A program made the translations under genes and the position numbers. From Tetragonia tetragonoides (Eukaryota > Streptophyta > Magnoliopsida > Caryophyllales > Aizoaceae), in assembly GCA_038025085.1 (NCBI GenBank), contig CM076152.1:26992001-27056000 (forward strand): DNA of 64,000 nt. Direction: 5' to 3'. Below, piece by piece: positions 44,641-57,300 of the stretch; position 1 is the first letter of the stretch, and each line of letters starts with the position of its first letter. The notes beneath the pieces were generated by a model that ran no database searches, was not told where the DNA came from, and was given only the letters and a program-made list of their open reading frames with translations.

Positions 44641-47600
44641 ACAAGGAATAGTACTCATGTCCTTCATCCATTTGTTAAACATGCTTCAACTTCGTGTAGA
44701 TCTAAGAAATCAGTAAACAATCCATAACTAACCAGATTAAGAGAGGAATTAATTAGGCGAAAGTGTTACAATCCTAACTTGGTAATGTCACCGTCGTATC
44801 TCCTAGCCAAGAACATACAAGGCAACAAAAACCAAACTATTTTTCTGACAACAAATGCTACAGATCTATTTAACACAGAGAAACTCCTTTCTATTAAAAA
44901 GATCGGAGTACAAAATATGTTTATTTACAAATTATTAATCAAAATTAAAGACTACTAATGTCAAGGATTCTCTCTGAATTAGACACGCTTTCCCAAAAAA
45001 TTAATTCCAATAACATATCTCATGCATGCCCAGTAAAACGTGAAGAACAGGGGTAAAATCAACAAAATTGAGTATCGCTCTAAACAGTAAAGAGAACCTG
45101 TATAGTACTCTTGACTCTGAGCTGCAAATATCACATACATTATCTTAAAAGCTTTCTATTTGAATATAGTACTTTATCTGAAGACTTTTGAAATTCAAGA
45201 GAGCGAAATGTCTTTAGCCTATTTAATTAGTTTGTTATTATAGGGCATGGGGAAAGTGAGTGTCTCGTAGGCAACTACATTTAAGTAGCTCAACACTCCA
45301 CTTTGGCAGAACGTATACCTTACCACAAACAGAAATTAGAAGTAGACCAAAAGTCTGGCGTGATCACCCCCTAGAGCGTTTCAATATAACCAACCCCGAC
45401 GACATACAAAATACATTAACAAAATTCACCCTAGAGGATTCTCCGTCAACAATAATCTCTAGGAGCACAGAAGTTAATCGCCTATGAAGGTACTTTACCA
45501 TGTGTTTTTTTTTCCCCGCATGCATGTCAGCTGCCGTTTCTGAGGGTGTGCGGCATGTACAACCGCACAGGGCCCAACACATCATGGGGCTCAAAACAGA
45601 AGAAAGTTTTAGTATATACTTAATAGTATGTTTAAAATACATAGCTTACTCCTTGGTTCAGTGGTTAAGTGAGGAATATGATGCATAGGGACCCAAGATC
45701 AAATCTGCTTGCTGTCAATTTTTGTATAAATTTTTCCTATCCTAGATTTCGTTGCTCCTTTTCTTTAACACTTTTAAATTTTTATTTTGTTTCTAATTTA
45801 ATCTATTATTCCCCTTAGTATTATATGACTATATCTTTCTTTTTCAGGAAAATATATATAAAGTGATTTTATTTTTGCGAAAAATTCTTTTAGAAGTAAA
45901 GAGAGTTGGACATATAACATTGTTATCTTTTCTTGTTCCCCTCGGTGAAACATGCTATTGATATTTTAGGGGTCCTCGCTTTTATCCTGTCACAGGGGCC
46001 TCTAAAACATCATAACCGGGTTGAGGCCTAAATTACACAGGGCCTCCAATATCTCAGGAACGGCCCTGCATAGTTGTTTCCATAATATACTTGGCTAAAG
46101 TACGAAAAAAAACTATGATTAAAGGATATCAAATCACATTACATATCCAATTGATTTTTCTTTGCAAGTCGAAATAAAAGAGTCTTAACTTAATAAAATG
46201 AATTCTATCTTAATAAAGCAAAATCATTGTCAAACATTCAAAACACTCATTTTAAGCTTTTTAATAGCAATAATCAAATTGGTTGGTAAAACTAAAGGTA
46301 AGAATGATGATACTTTCAAAACTATATGATAACTAATTTTAACTTTAGTAATAGATTATCAAAAAATGAAACCTTAAACATAAATACCCGTCAGATCACT
46401 CGCCAGATCTTCGCCGCAGAATAAAGGATTCACGAGAGGAGAGAGACAATGACGATGACGAGAAATTACACTCAGACTTCAGGAGAAAATAACCCCTTTC
46501 AACGACGAATTAAAGAATTAAACTATGAATGTATAAGCTCAGAGATCTAGTTTTGTTTTTTTTTTAATGAGAGAGATGGGGCTAGAATGAGTGAGGGTTA
46601 GTGTTACGGGCGGATAATAAATGGGTTTATAAATAAATTAGGAGAGCTATAAATTTGGGTGACTTAATAATTATTAAGGTTATAAATTTGGGTTACTTAA
46701 TAGTTATTAGGGTTATAAATTTGGGTGACTTAATAGTTATAAGCTCAGAGATCTAGATTTTATTAATTAAGAAAATGAGAAGATCAAAAGGAATGTTGAA
46801 ACTGAATTCGAACGAAATGAGTATATGTATATGGGCAAAGTAGTTTATGATGATTACAACTTGTAATGTTTATTTTAATTATCAAAAAAGTTGACTATTT
46901 TTACTAAGAAAATTTGGTTCATGGAGTCTAGTTGAGGATTGCATTGTGGACCGGACTATGACTCATTTATCAGGACACACAAATGGTCCAGTTCAGTATG
47001 GACCAAATAAATTGTATCTATCTAATCATTGGTTCGGATCTCTAAGCGAACAACCCAATCATACAAATTCTTATTGCATGGACTTTAGAGATCAGGTTTG
47101 TGTGTGGAGTTTGTGAACCCAAAGCTATGCATTGAAACAAATGAAACTACGACCCTATCAAGAAATAAAAAAATAAGTTAATGAAACAATGAAAAAAAAA
47201 ATAATTACCGAAACTATGACGAAAAATGAAACTATGATGGTTATGGTAAAAAACAATTTCCATGTGATAAAAAAAAACAATTTCCATAGATTCAATTTGT
47301 TAAAGACATAGGCTTTGTTCTCCTCAACTTAATTTCATCAATTCAGTTCAGTTCATTTGTAATTTTATCACTAAAGATAACATTTTATTCTAATAAATTA
47401 ATAACGATAACTATGTTATTGGAAAGATTTCAAAACACTTTGAAATAAGTCTGATATTGAATATAGTGCGAAGAGTTTTAAATGGTTAAAGGTCAAGTTT
47501 AAAAAAAAAATGTCAATTTAGTTCAATTCAATTCATTTTTTTTAGTTGAAAAGAGCGGAGACATAGTTTTATTTAGTTCCCGCAGTTACATAAAATCCTT

Positions 47601-48344
47601 AAATCTATGCAGTAATTTACAAATTGCACCATTCACACCATGCACAAACTCAAGTAGTGATGGACTTTATGGACTTATGGTAAGGTTATCATGCTGACAA
47701 TGACATGACAGATTGGCAAGCACCATGCTGAATATTTGCTTAGCTATTTACACTTGGTACCTAATCGGTTCCGATTTCCAAAAGTTAGGAATTGGAATTG
47801 ATTGATATTGATTCTATTTTTGGAACCGAAATTAGAATTTGGTGGATTGGTTCCGATTTCGGAATCGCCGGGTCCAAACCAACTATAATTCTAATAGGTA
47901 CCCGAATTTTCTATTTACTCCTGTTAAATTTTTTTTTGTTGGACTATAGATTCACCTAATCAACTTTGAGCCAATATTAATCATGTTCGTATTGGATCGG
48001 GCCGGGTAAATTTCCCTAAATAGTTTCTCCAGGAGAGTGCGGAGGAAGAAATGCAAGAATGGTTCTGCTTCTACCTAATGCTGATTTTAGTTGACCAATT
48101 ATGTCTACCCGCCCACTTGGTTCTCTCCTTCCTTGTTCCTGCTGTTCCTTCTGATTTCTGAATACACGAGGACTTCGTAACAAATTTTCCCACCTTTTCC
48201 CTTCAATTCACCAACACCATTTTCAGCATTTAGCACAATCTTCAAAACCCTCTTCAATCGCCATCCCTAAACCGCAAACCCCTTCTTTTGCTGGAAATTC
48301 CAACATTTTTTTGTAAAAATTATTATTTTTTATCTCGGCCCAAA
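44641..48344. other. Repeat-rich spacer upstream of the U-box gene
   Basis: No gene recognised. It contains a 33-bp tandem repeat (46648-46740) and a possible hAT-like relic between CAGGGCCC (about 45568) and CGGCCCTG (about 46063). An A-box-like TGGTTCAGTGG lies at 45655, suggesting a weak SINE. A MITE-like block lies at about 47322-47575, with GGCTTTGTTCTCCTCAACTT at its left and GTTCAATTCAATTC words at its right. The last ~200 bp before 48345 would be U-box promoter and leader. Confidence 0.4.
46648..46740. repeat. 33-bp tandem repeat, nearly three units
   Basis: The unit TATAAATTTGGG(T)GACTTAAT.. repeats at 46648, 46681 and 46714. It is bracketed by two copies of ATAAGCTCAGAGATCTAG (46532 and 46739). 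Confidence 0.85.
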
Positions 48345-51300
48345 ATGGGTTCAAATCAAAATCAAAATTCATTGTCAAAGGGAACAATTGTGACCCAACT
48401 GATCGACACTATCAAAGAAATTTCATCTTTTCCAGAGTGCAAAAACACCTCGAAAAAGATGTACTCGAATTTAGTGCGAAGAGTGAAGCTTTTGAGCCCT
48501 CTTTTTGAGGAATTAGTTGATAGAGAGGAACAACTTCATGTTGATCAAGTCCAAGCCTTTAAATCATTGCTAGCTGAATTGGTTTCAGCAAAGGAGCTTC
48601 TCAAATGGGTCGAAGAAGCCAGTAAACTCTATCAGGTATGAGGTATGCAATATATTGCTTGTGTGAATTTTGGGTTTTATTTATTTATTTTTAACTTAGT
48701 TTGAATTTGGGTAACAAGTGCTAGTTGAAATTGGATATTACATGATTATCATGGATTTTGTTGGCATTGTTGGAACTTTTTTCTTTGTTGAACTGATAAA
48801 AGATGATTATCAACTGATGCAAGCAAGAAACAACCTATGTGGTAAGTGGAATGATGCATTCAATAGTTTTATTTAACTATACATTCACCACCAAGAGGAT
48901 GGAGAGTGAAATATCTGTTTATTTTGGGGGTATCCCATGAAATTTCCGGAAAAGAGGATTTGTCATCAGGATTGGACAATGATTTTGGTGGAATGGGATT
49001 CGTTTTGTGGGGTACGAAATGTGAGTAATATTTCATTACCAAATGAGTAGGGGAAGTACACACTTTATATGACACTGGAATTGAGTGTTCAGTTAGGGAA
49101 TCTCAAGAGGTCGTCTAGTTCAAACAGGAATTAAAGTTAGTACTGGAGGTGTAATTCCCCTTGGCTATAATATTTGATATACTTCCGGAAAATTATGCAA
49201 TATGACACTGGAAATGAGTGTTCACTGTTCAGTTAGGGAATCGAAGAAGAGGTCGCCTAGTTCAAACAGGAAATAAGGTAGTACTGGAGGTGTAATTTCT
49301 GTCGACTAAAATATGTGATATACTTCCAGGAAGTTATGCAATATGCTTGCTTGACAATAAGGGAATTCACACTTCCTTTGATGTTCTGGCTACTTCCTTT
49401 GATTTTCTGGCAACCTAGTTAACTTGGTTTTAGGTAAGTGCTTTGCCATATGTGATAGAAAACTGAACATACAGATTAACTACCTGTTGTCGACGAAAAA
49501 GTATATTTGGTACTTATTAAGTAGTTGTACTTACTCACGTAACTTTCTGGCAAATGAACCACTCTGGCATATAGCTTCGAATTAATGGGATACCAATCGC
49601 CACTTGACGCCATTTCTACATTGAGACCCCATTGAGGGATGAGACTATCATTTGGGATGAGGCAGTGGACATTTTATTCTACTGAACAATATCCCTTTTG
49701 CAGATGTGGTGTCTCTTTTCAGCAGTGTAAATAGCTACTAAATCCCTGTATTCTGGTTGGGGTTTGTCTTTTAAAATTAGCTGCAATTTCAGCTCACTAT
49801 ATACATTGAAACTTACTTTGTGATCGATGCCTTGGTTGTGATTGTGGTAGACTGGTAGTATTTCACTGGGTGTCATAGCATTTGTTAATTGCATCAGGCA
49901 TCAGCTCCATTTTGTTGTTTATGTGCCACATGTAGTTATATTTGAAAAAGATGGGCGTGTACATGATTGGTACAATTGCCACTTCGACAAACTCATGATC
50001 TTATTTATTTATTTAACATGGGTATCCAAGCTTTGCTTGACTAATCTCATGGGCCTTGAAGTTAACAACCAGAAAAACCTCCCGTCACCCTTAGGGGACT
50101 CGAACTTGGGACCTTTGGAATAGATGTCAAAGGTCTTACCAGCTGAGTTACCCCCTCAGGGTTATAGCCGAATCTATTTCTTATAGCTGGATTTACCTTG
50201 CCGCATGGCCTTCTTCACCACTACTACTGGACATCTTAATCTGGACATGTATGGGCTGGTCTGGCATGGAGAAAAACAATGTGTGATTTCTTTGTGCGAT
50301 TAACAAATGTTGTAGCATTGTGAACAATGATAGAAAGACAGCATAATGAACATGGAAATAGGAGGTAACAATAGAACAAAATCAAAGAGGTTGAGAGTAC
50401 TTGTATCAAGCCAACCAAGAGTTTGCCAAGCTTGATTTATGTGTGAAGCCTACTGAGCCTGAGAAGTTGATCTGGGTTGTTTTTGTTAGAACCAACTAAG
50501 GCTGTAGTTGACGAGCAAAGAAAAAACTAAGGCTGTAGTTAGCAGTTTGAGATTCGGGGCATTTTTGCATCATTATTTTTTTATTTTTAATTTTTTGGCA
50601 ATAAGAGAACAATCTTTCATTACCAGATAGCATGACATTACAAGTGGGCTGTTATTGACTCACAGACCCAACCAATACAAAGATACCAAGAAAAAGAGTA
50701 GCTACATAGGTGAGTATCAGACCCTGTTAACAATTAGTAGCACTACTCAGGCTTACAATGGATACCAATTCAATCCAACAAGGACTGTACTCCAATTCCA
50801 GAACTTCTGACCTCTACAATGCACCTCCTGTATAATACTTCTGATCAGCGGTTGTATTCGGCACTCTTCATTCCCGAATCTTCTTTTGTTTCTCTCCCTC
50901 CACAAGTAGTAAACGGATGCAGCTAGGATGTATGCAAGAATACATGTGCTTTGGTTCTTGATTCTCTGCACAATCCATGTCTTCTCAGCAGACCATGAAG
51001 AGGAGTCCTTTGCTCACCAAACCAAGTCAGCAAAGTACCCCAGACTTCTCTTGAGAATTTGCATTCAAAAAACAAGTGGTTTATAGTTTCTACAGCTGTT
51101 GGTTTGCACAGTACACATCCTGTATCCACTTGTATAACCCACCTAGAGAGTCTGTCTACAGTGGGAATCCTTTCAAGCATCACCAACCATAGCACAAACT
51201 GGTACTCAGGCACAATTCCAGGCAAAAGCACAGGTTTCCTCCAGTTAACCTTCTGCTTTTGGGGTACTAGAGCTCTGTAAGCTTTACTAATCTGAAATTT

Positions 51301-54300
51301 ATCACCTGGAGCATACTTCTACAGATCCTCGGGTTTCCGAATCCAATTCCTCACAGTCAAAATTTTCCTTACTAGCCAACTAGCCTGAGGGGGGACGGTG
51401 GCAGTATAGAGGTCTTTGTTTTTCAGATAGTACACATGAATCCATTTTATCCAAAGTTTGTCTTTTTTAGAAGCAACTGCCCAAAGTGCTTTGCAATGGC
51501 AGCTTTGTTCCAATTCTTTATATCCAGGGTGCTAAGACCCCCTGCTGTTCTTGGGGTGCAAACCTGCTCCCATGCAACTAAGGCCCTCCTTGAAGTGGAG
51601 AACTTGCCAGTCCAAAGAAAAACCCTGCAAACAGCTTCCTTTGAGACATTATTAGACTGGTTCTAACTTCTGGTTATTGTTAAAACAAGGGTCTTGATCA
51701 AGGACCAAAGTTCGCTGGACCTTCCTTTGAGCATCATGTGGCATGCACATGTCATCAGAAAGTGGGAGCTCCATCATAAAGTTGAGCTAAAGAGAGTTAA
51801 TTAAGTAACCGTGTTAGTCAATTTGTATTGGATGGACCCCGGGTCCAACCAGTTGTGTGGACCCAATAAAACTTTTACCTTGAAGAAAAAACAAGTCATC
51901 GTTTCAGTTTTTAAGTCTTACATTCATTTTCTTTGGGGAATAGTACTCAGTCCACACACCTACCTGGAGTCCTGGACCCCAGGGGTCCAGGCTTTTCGAG
52001 TCTTTAGTGACAAAGGTAGTCTAGGGAAACAATTAGAACGAAAAATCATATGGATGCTCAAACCTTCCCACTCCCCTTCTAGTTCTCCTTGGTCCTTCCC
52101 ATCCTCCAAACTCCTTTGTTGTGAAGCTCATAATAATCACATAAATCCTTTGTTGTTGTAAATAAAGTAAGATGGTAATCATTAGTTCCTTTGTAACTAT
52201 GTTAACTTTATTGGTGCAGGTTAAAGAATTATTGGCCAAAAAGTACCTTAAGTTTTCCGTTTCTGTGAGAAAGTACCTTGAAATATTTAATCTGTTATTA
52301 TTATTTTTCTATAAGGACCTTTTTTGGTACTTTTATTTGTTAATTGAGACCAAATGACGGATTTAGGCCTTTTCGATTAACTTTGTACGATTCTTGCCCG
52401 ATATCCCCATCCCTAAGTTTGTTTGCGTTTGCTGGGTCAAAACCCCATTTCATAGCCACCATCGTGGCACCATTACTAACACCACCACCCTTTTCTCTCT
52501 CCACACCTCCGCAAAACAGTTCTCCTCATTCAAAACCCTTACAAACTGTTGGGAATTGAGGAGAGAGAGTTAGAAGCAAAATACTGAATAAACGTTGTTT
52601 TTCACATTCCAATTAAAACACAGTATATAAGCTATTTAAATAATACTTAAGAGTCCTATTATAGGGGAACCACTAGCCACTATCTAGCTTAATGCCTATA
52701 ATTAAGCAACCACTACTTTGAATATACTACTGACTCACGTAACAATTGCCATTACTCCTAATATTCAGCCATAACTAAAATACTAAGGAAAACATCTAAT
52801 TAATTAATTTATGTTTTGAAGCAATAATTAACACACCCCGTTGCTTCAAAAACTTTCATGATCCATGGAGCACTTCTCTCCATAACTCGTGAAGCACTTC
52901 TCTTCACAATATGATGCACTGCTCATCATCGTCGCCGAATTTTTAGTTGATGCACATTATCACCAACTTACTAATTTAGGAGCACTTCTCTCCTTGGTGC
53001 ACTTCTCACCAACCTCTAAAAAAGAGTTTCTTCAACTATTTGCGCCATGCTTGTTTGCGCTTCATCAACTTTGCAATCCTTTTGGAGATGCCTATATCTC
53101 TTACATTTGAAACATTTTGGCTTGCCTTTGTGCCAACAATTGTTTTCCTCATGACCAAGCTTGTTGCATATGCCACATTGAAGGATGTTGCCTCTTCTCT
53201 TTGAATATGATGTTTTGGCTAGAAAAGCCGCATCAGTTTTGTCTTCTTTGTCTTCATCTCTCATCGCACTCCTCTGGTCCACGGCTTGAAGAGGATTAAC
53301 CAAGTCTGCAAATGATATTTTGGAAAGATCTTTAGAGTCTTCAAGTGATGAAATTTTTGACTCATACCTTGCCGGAAGTGTTATGAGAATTTTGTCAACC
53401 GCTCGTTGGGTAGGAAAATCTCCGCCAAGTAGTTGAATTTCATTGACAATTGACATGAGTGAGTTTGCATAATCTTTGGCACTCTCTTGTTTCTTCATCT
53501 TTCGCATCTCAAATTCCCTTTTGAGATTCAAAATCTGCATCAACTTTGTTTGTGCGTTGCCTTCATACTCGTTGTTAAGCTTGTCCCATGCTTCTTTTGG
53601 TGCCTCACAAGTCATATACTTGTGAAAATTCCGGGTGACAAGGCCGAATGTAAGCAAGAAAGCGCCTTCGGTTTCTTTACCACTTCTTCATCATATTTTT
53701 TGATTTGGTTCAGTGTGGGATTTGGAGGAAGTGGGGTAGGATTCTCATCACTCTCAATTACCTCCCATAAATTCAAGGCTTTCAAATAGACTTTCATTTT
53801 GATGGCCCATGCATGATAATTTTTTCCATCAAAAGTGGGAATGGTTGCGGAAAAACTGTTTGATGCCATAACTCTCTCTTTGTTGTAATGGTGGCTTGGA
53901 TTGAACTTGGAGCTCTGATACCAATTTTGTTGGGAATTGAGGAGAGAGAGTTAAAAGCAAAATACTGAATAAACGTTGTTTTTCACATTCCAATTAAAAC
54001 ACAGTACATAAGCTATTTAAATAATACTTAAGAGTCCTATTATAGGGGAACCACTAGCCACTATCTAGCTTAATGCCTATAATTAAGCAACCACTACTTT
54101 GAATATACTACTGATTCACGTAACAATTGCCATTACTCCTAATATTCAGCCATAACTAAAATACTAAGAAAAAATCTAATTAATTAATTTATGTTTTGAA
54201 GCAATAATTAACACAAACCACTCAAATTTCCACCTTCAAGCATCTACCACCACCACCACCAGCAGCAGCAGCAGCGAATAGCGATAACGTCTCGATAGAG

Positions 54301-57300
54301 AGCTAGCTCCATGCTCGCAGGATCCCAATATAGATTACAGTTCCTATAAAGTTGCAAGTGCAGTTCCAGTGTGTGTGGTAGCCTTTCTATACAATTTTTT
54401 TTCCATTTCCATACAGCACTTCAAAGCCACAAAAATTGCTAATGTAATCTTTGCTCCCAGACTTTCAAAGCTCACTTAGAATTCTATAGTTAATCTTTTT
54501 TTTTTTTTTTTTTTTTCTGTTGTTGAAAGAGAGCGTTTTAGATCAAACACCCTAGAATTTGACTTGTGAATAAGCTAAGTCGACATTGCTTCAATGGTCG
54601 GCAAATGAAACACATGAAAAGTTGGGGTGTTTTGGTTCCCGTTATCCGAAGATGGCATGCTGAAGTGACATACCCAAGGGATCAAGATTGCCAAGCATTT
54701 GGGGTCGTGTGAAGATTTTGAGGCTTTTGGCTTTTGTATGTATGGATCTCGAATTGGCGATGGCAGGGTATCGGGCCTGCAATGCTGGGATTTTCTTTGT
54801 TGTTGAGCCGGTGCTGGAGTATTTCTGCTGCTTATGAGATTGGGTTTTGGGGGAAAATTTTCCTGTGTTGCTGATGACGGAAGGTAGTACAGATAGAGAA
54901 AGAAGAGTTTTAGCTAGGTGAGAGAGATAATGGTGGTGGTGGTGGTGATGAAATGGGGTTTTGACCCCTCCAATGCAAACAAAATGAGGGAGGGGCATAC
55001 TGCGTAAGAAAATTAAGAATTGTACAAAGTTAACCGAAAAAGCCTAAAATCGAAATTTGGTCTCAATTGAGAAATAAGAAGTATCATAAAAGGTCTTGAT
55101 AGACTCCCAAAAAATTATAATTTATGAGGTACTTCCCCACAAAAAGCAGGAAACTTAAGGTACTTTTGGTCAAAACTTCTTAAGTTGATGAGACATCTAA
55201 TATATATTTAGTTGCTTTACTGATGTCTGAAAGTATGGACTATGGAGTTACTTACCAAAAAAAAAATAAAAATAAATTAGATTGCTGTGAGCATCAGTGA
55301 CTTTTTGTACGTTTTAGCGTGCATGCACGTGTCATTGGTCACCCACGAGCACATACACGTACACCTGTTTAGATTTTTTTTTTTTTTTGAGAAAGACCTG
55401 TTTAGATTATTGGACTAGCTAAGGAAGAATTTGATGGTCAGGGAGAAGGAGAGATGGCTGAAATGTAATTATTTGTGTAAAGGATGACTTGTCCTCTTTG
55501 CTAGATGACACTTTTGAATATATTTATATACTTTTCCTTTATCTGTACAAAATGAGGATAGGAGCGAGATGGGTATTAAACAAAAAACTAACGTCCTATT
55601 TTAGTTTATATTCTGATAAATGATATGCTTGGTGATTGTCTTGCATGGTCTGTAGTTGCCAGTTTGCATTTGCCGTTTTCTGGCTCCTAGACTTCGAACA
55701 TTGATTCTAGTGATTTATTACACTTTCTCTGTGTGTTAGAGGCTGTGACAGTATCAAAAGGAGGCTAGAATTTGCAAGTAGGAGAAACTTCTTAATATAT
55801 TTTCAGTTTTTGCATACTGCTTATAATATGATTAAGAAACTGGTTTTTATTTTTTGGGTAGAAACTAAGAAACTGGTTAAATACAAAGTTTTTTATACTT
55901 CAGTCAAAGATAAAGAGTGTAATCTTGTACTATTTTAGGGCTCATCCCTACTTGAACAAGTTAGAAAGAAAACCAATTAATCTACCAAAAAAAGTAGGGT
56001 TCTGAGTGTAGCACAAAGAGACCAATTGTAATAGTTTTATTCCCCAATTATTTATCTTAGTTATTGTAATGGCATGGAAACAAAGCTTGTGTGGCAAATG
56101 AAGTGTTGTATTTCATGTTAATTGTCACTCATGCTGCATTGGTGAGAAAATGGTCCAAACCATAATTTATGAATAGATCTGTTCAGGAAAGTACTATAAT
56201 AAGGATATGGATTCAATTCAGATTTTTCGAAAGGATTTTATAATTTAACTGCTATTGTTGTGATTATCATTATTTTCTGGCAAAATTAGTTTCTTTGTCC
56301 TTAATTCCTCTGCTGTTTTTGTCTGCTATCTCTATAACCGTCTGTATAGTTTTCTCCCAATTTGCTCTGTAATTGGATATCAAGAGGGCATGTTCTCTAT
56401 ATCAAGAGGCAATGTTGCTACCAGATTAATGTTTGATCAATTGTTAAGACAAATAAATTATGTTAAATGGTTTGAAATATACTGACAGAAGCACCGATGT
56501 TATCTTGATGACGTGAGTCTCATGACCTTTATGTCCATTAAGCAAACCAACATGTTTTTGGTGGCAGGCTGTTCAAAGGGAAAAAATTTCATCCCAGTTT
56601 CTGCATATAACAGGACAAATTGAAGAAGCGTTGAGTAAGGTTTCTTATGACAGACTTGATTTATCAGAGGAAGTTAGGGAACAGGTAATTATGTTATTCA
56701 GTAAGCATTGTAATGTAATAGCTTGATTACCATTCTGGAACAGTTTCAGTACCATGAATGCCCAGATAAGATTCTAATGACTGACATGTCCTGGATTTTT
56801 ATTTATTTATGTCCTGATAGATTGAACTTGTTCATGCACAATTACGACGGGCAAAAACTAGAATGGAGTCTCCTGATCTGCAGTTAGAGATGGATATGAC
56901 AATAGTGCAGGAAGAAGCAGATCCTGATGCTTTGGTTCTCGGGAGATTATCAGAGAGCCTGCATCTTCGCACAATGGATGACTTGAGGAAAGAATCACGT
57001 GCTTTCCATGAACTAGTTATCACTAGCGGCGGTGATTTGAGTGAATCCTTTATAATGATGTCTTCCCTGTTTAAGAAACTCAATGACTATCTGCTGACGG
57101 TAACCCCAGAAGTTGAAATGTCTGATGTTGAAAAGGGCATAAAGCACAGATCTCCTGTTATACCAGATGACTTCCGTTGCCCAATCTCTCTTGAACTTAT
57201 GAAAGATCCTGTTATTGTCTCTACGGGCCAGGTTAGCTGACAACTCAACCAATAACTACTTCAGCATAAGTTTGTTTCAGTAGTCCAATGTCAGCAGTTG

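Larger units (their letters stand above)
52547..54213 (-). mobile_element. TR-GAG: short LTR retrotransposon encoding only gag
   Basis: A complete 1.67-kb element: LTRs at 52547-52833 and 53928-54213 (TGTTGGG..TTAACA, only a handful of differences over 287 bp), 5-bp duplication CAAAC (52542-52546, 54214-54218), and an initiator-tRNA PBS next to the right-hand LTR, which is the 5' LTR of this minus-strand element. The only coding content is gag with a zinc knuckle; protease, integrase and RT are absent. This matches the published TR-GAG class, whose members must be mobilised by autonomous Copia elements. Near-identical LTRs indicate a young insertion. Confidence 0.92.
52231..55175. mobile_element. 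Element with long (~250 bp) inverted repeats, split by a TR-GAG
   Basis: The left arm (52231 to about 52480) and right arm (about 54920 to 55175, complement) align over about 250 bp. Shared motifs read inward: CCAAAAAGTACCTTAAGTTT, TCAATTGAGACCAAA (TTAATTGAGACCAAA on the left), TAACTTTGTAC.ATTCTT, GTCAAAACCCCATTTCAT. Without the 1.67-kb LTR insertion, the element is about 1.3 kb. Long terminal inverted repeats suggest a Mutator-like element. I could not find a convincing 9-bp duplication (AAAGAATTA versus AACTTCTTA). The centre holds CCACCA and GCAGCA tracts but no transposase. Confidence 0.65.

Noticed and set aside
45260..45487. 75-aa plus-strand frame that looked like a gag or integrase piece
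   Set aside because: No diagnostic motif; too short and isolated.
54642..54998. 118-aa minus-strand frame with a run of seven His
   Set aside because: The His run comes from a GTG/GGT repeat inside one arm of the long inverted-repeat element, and no domain is recognisable.
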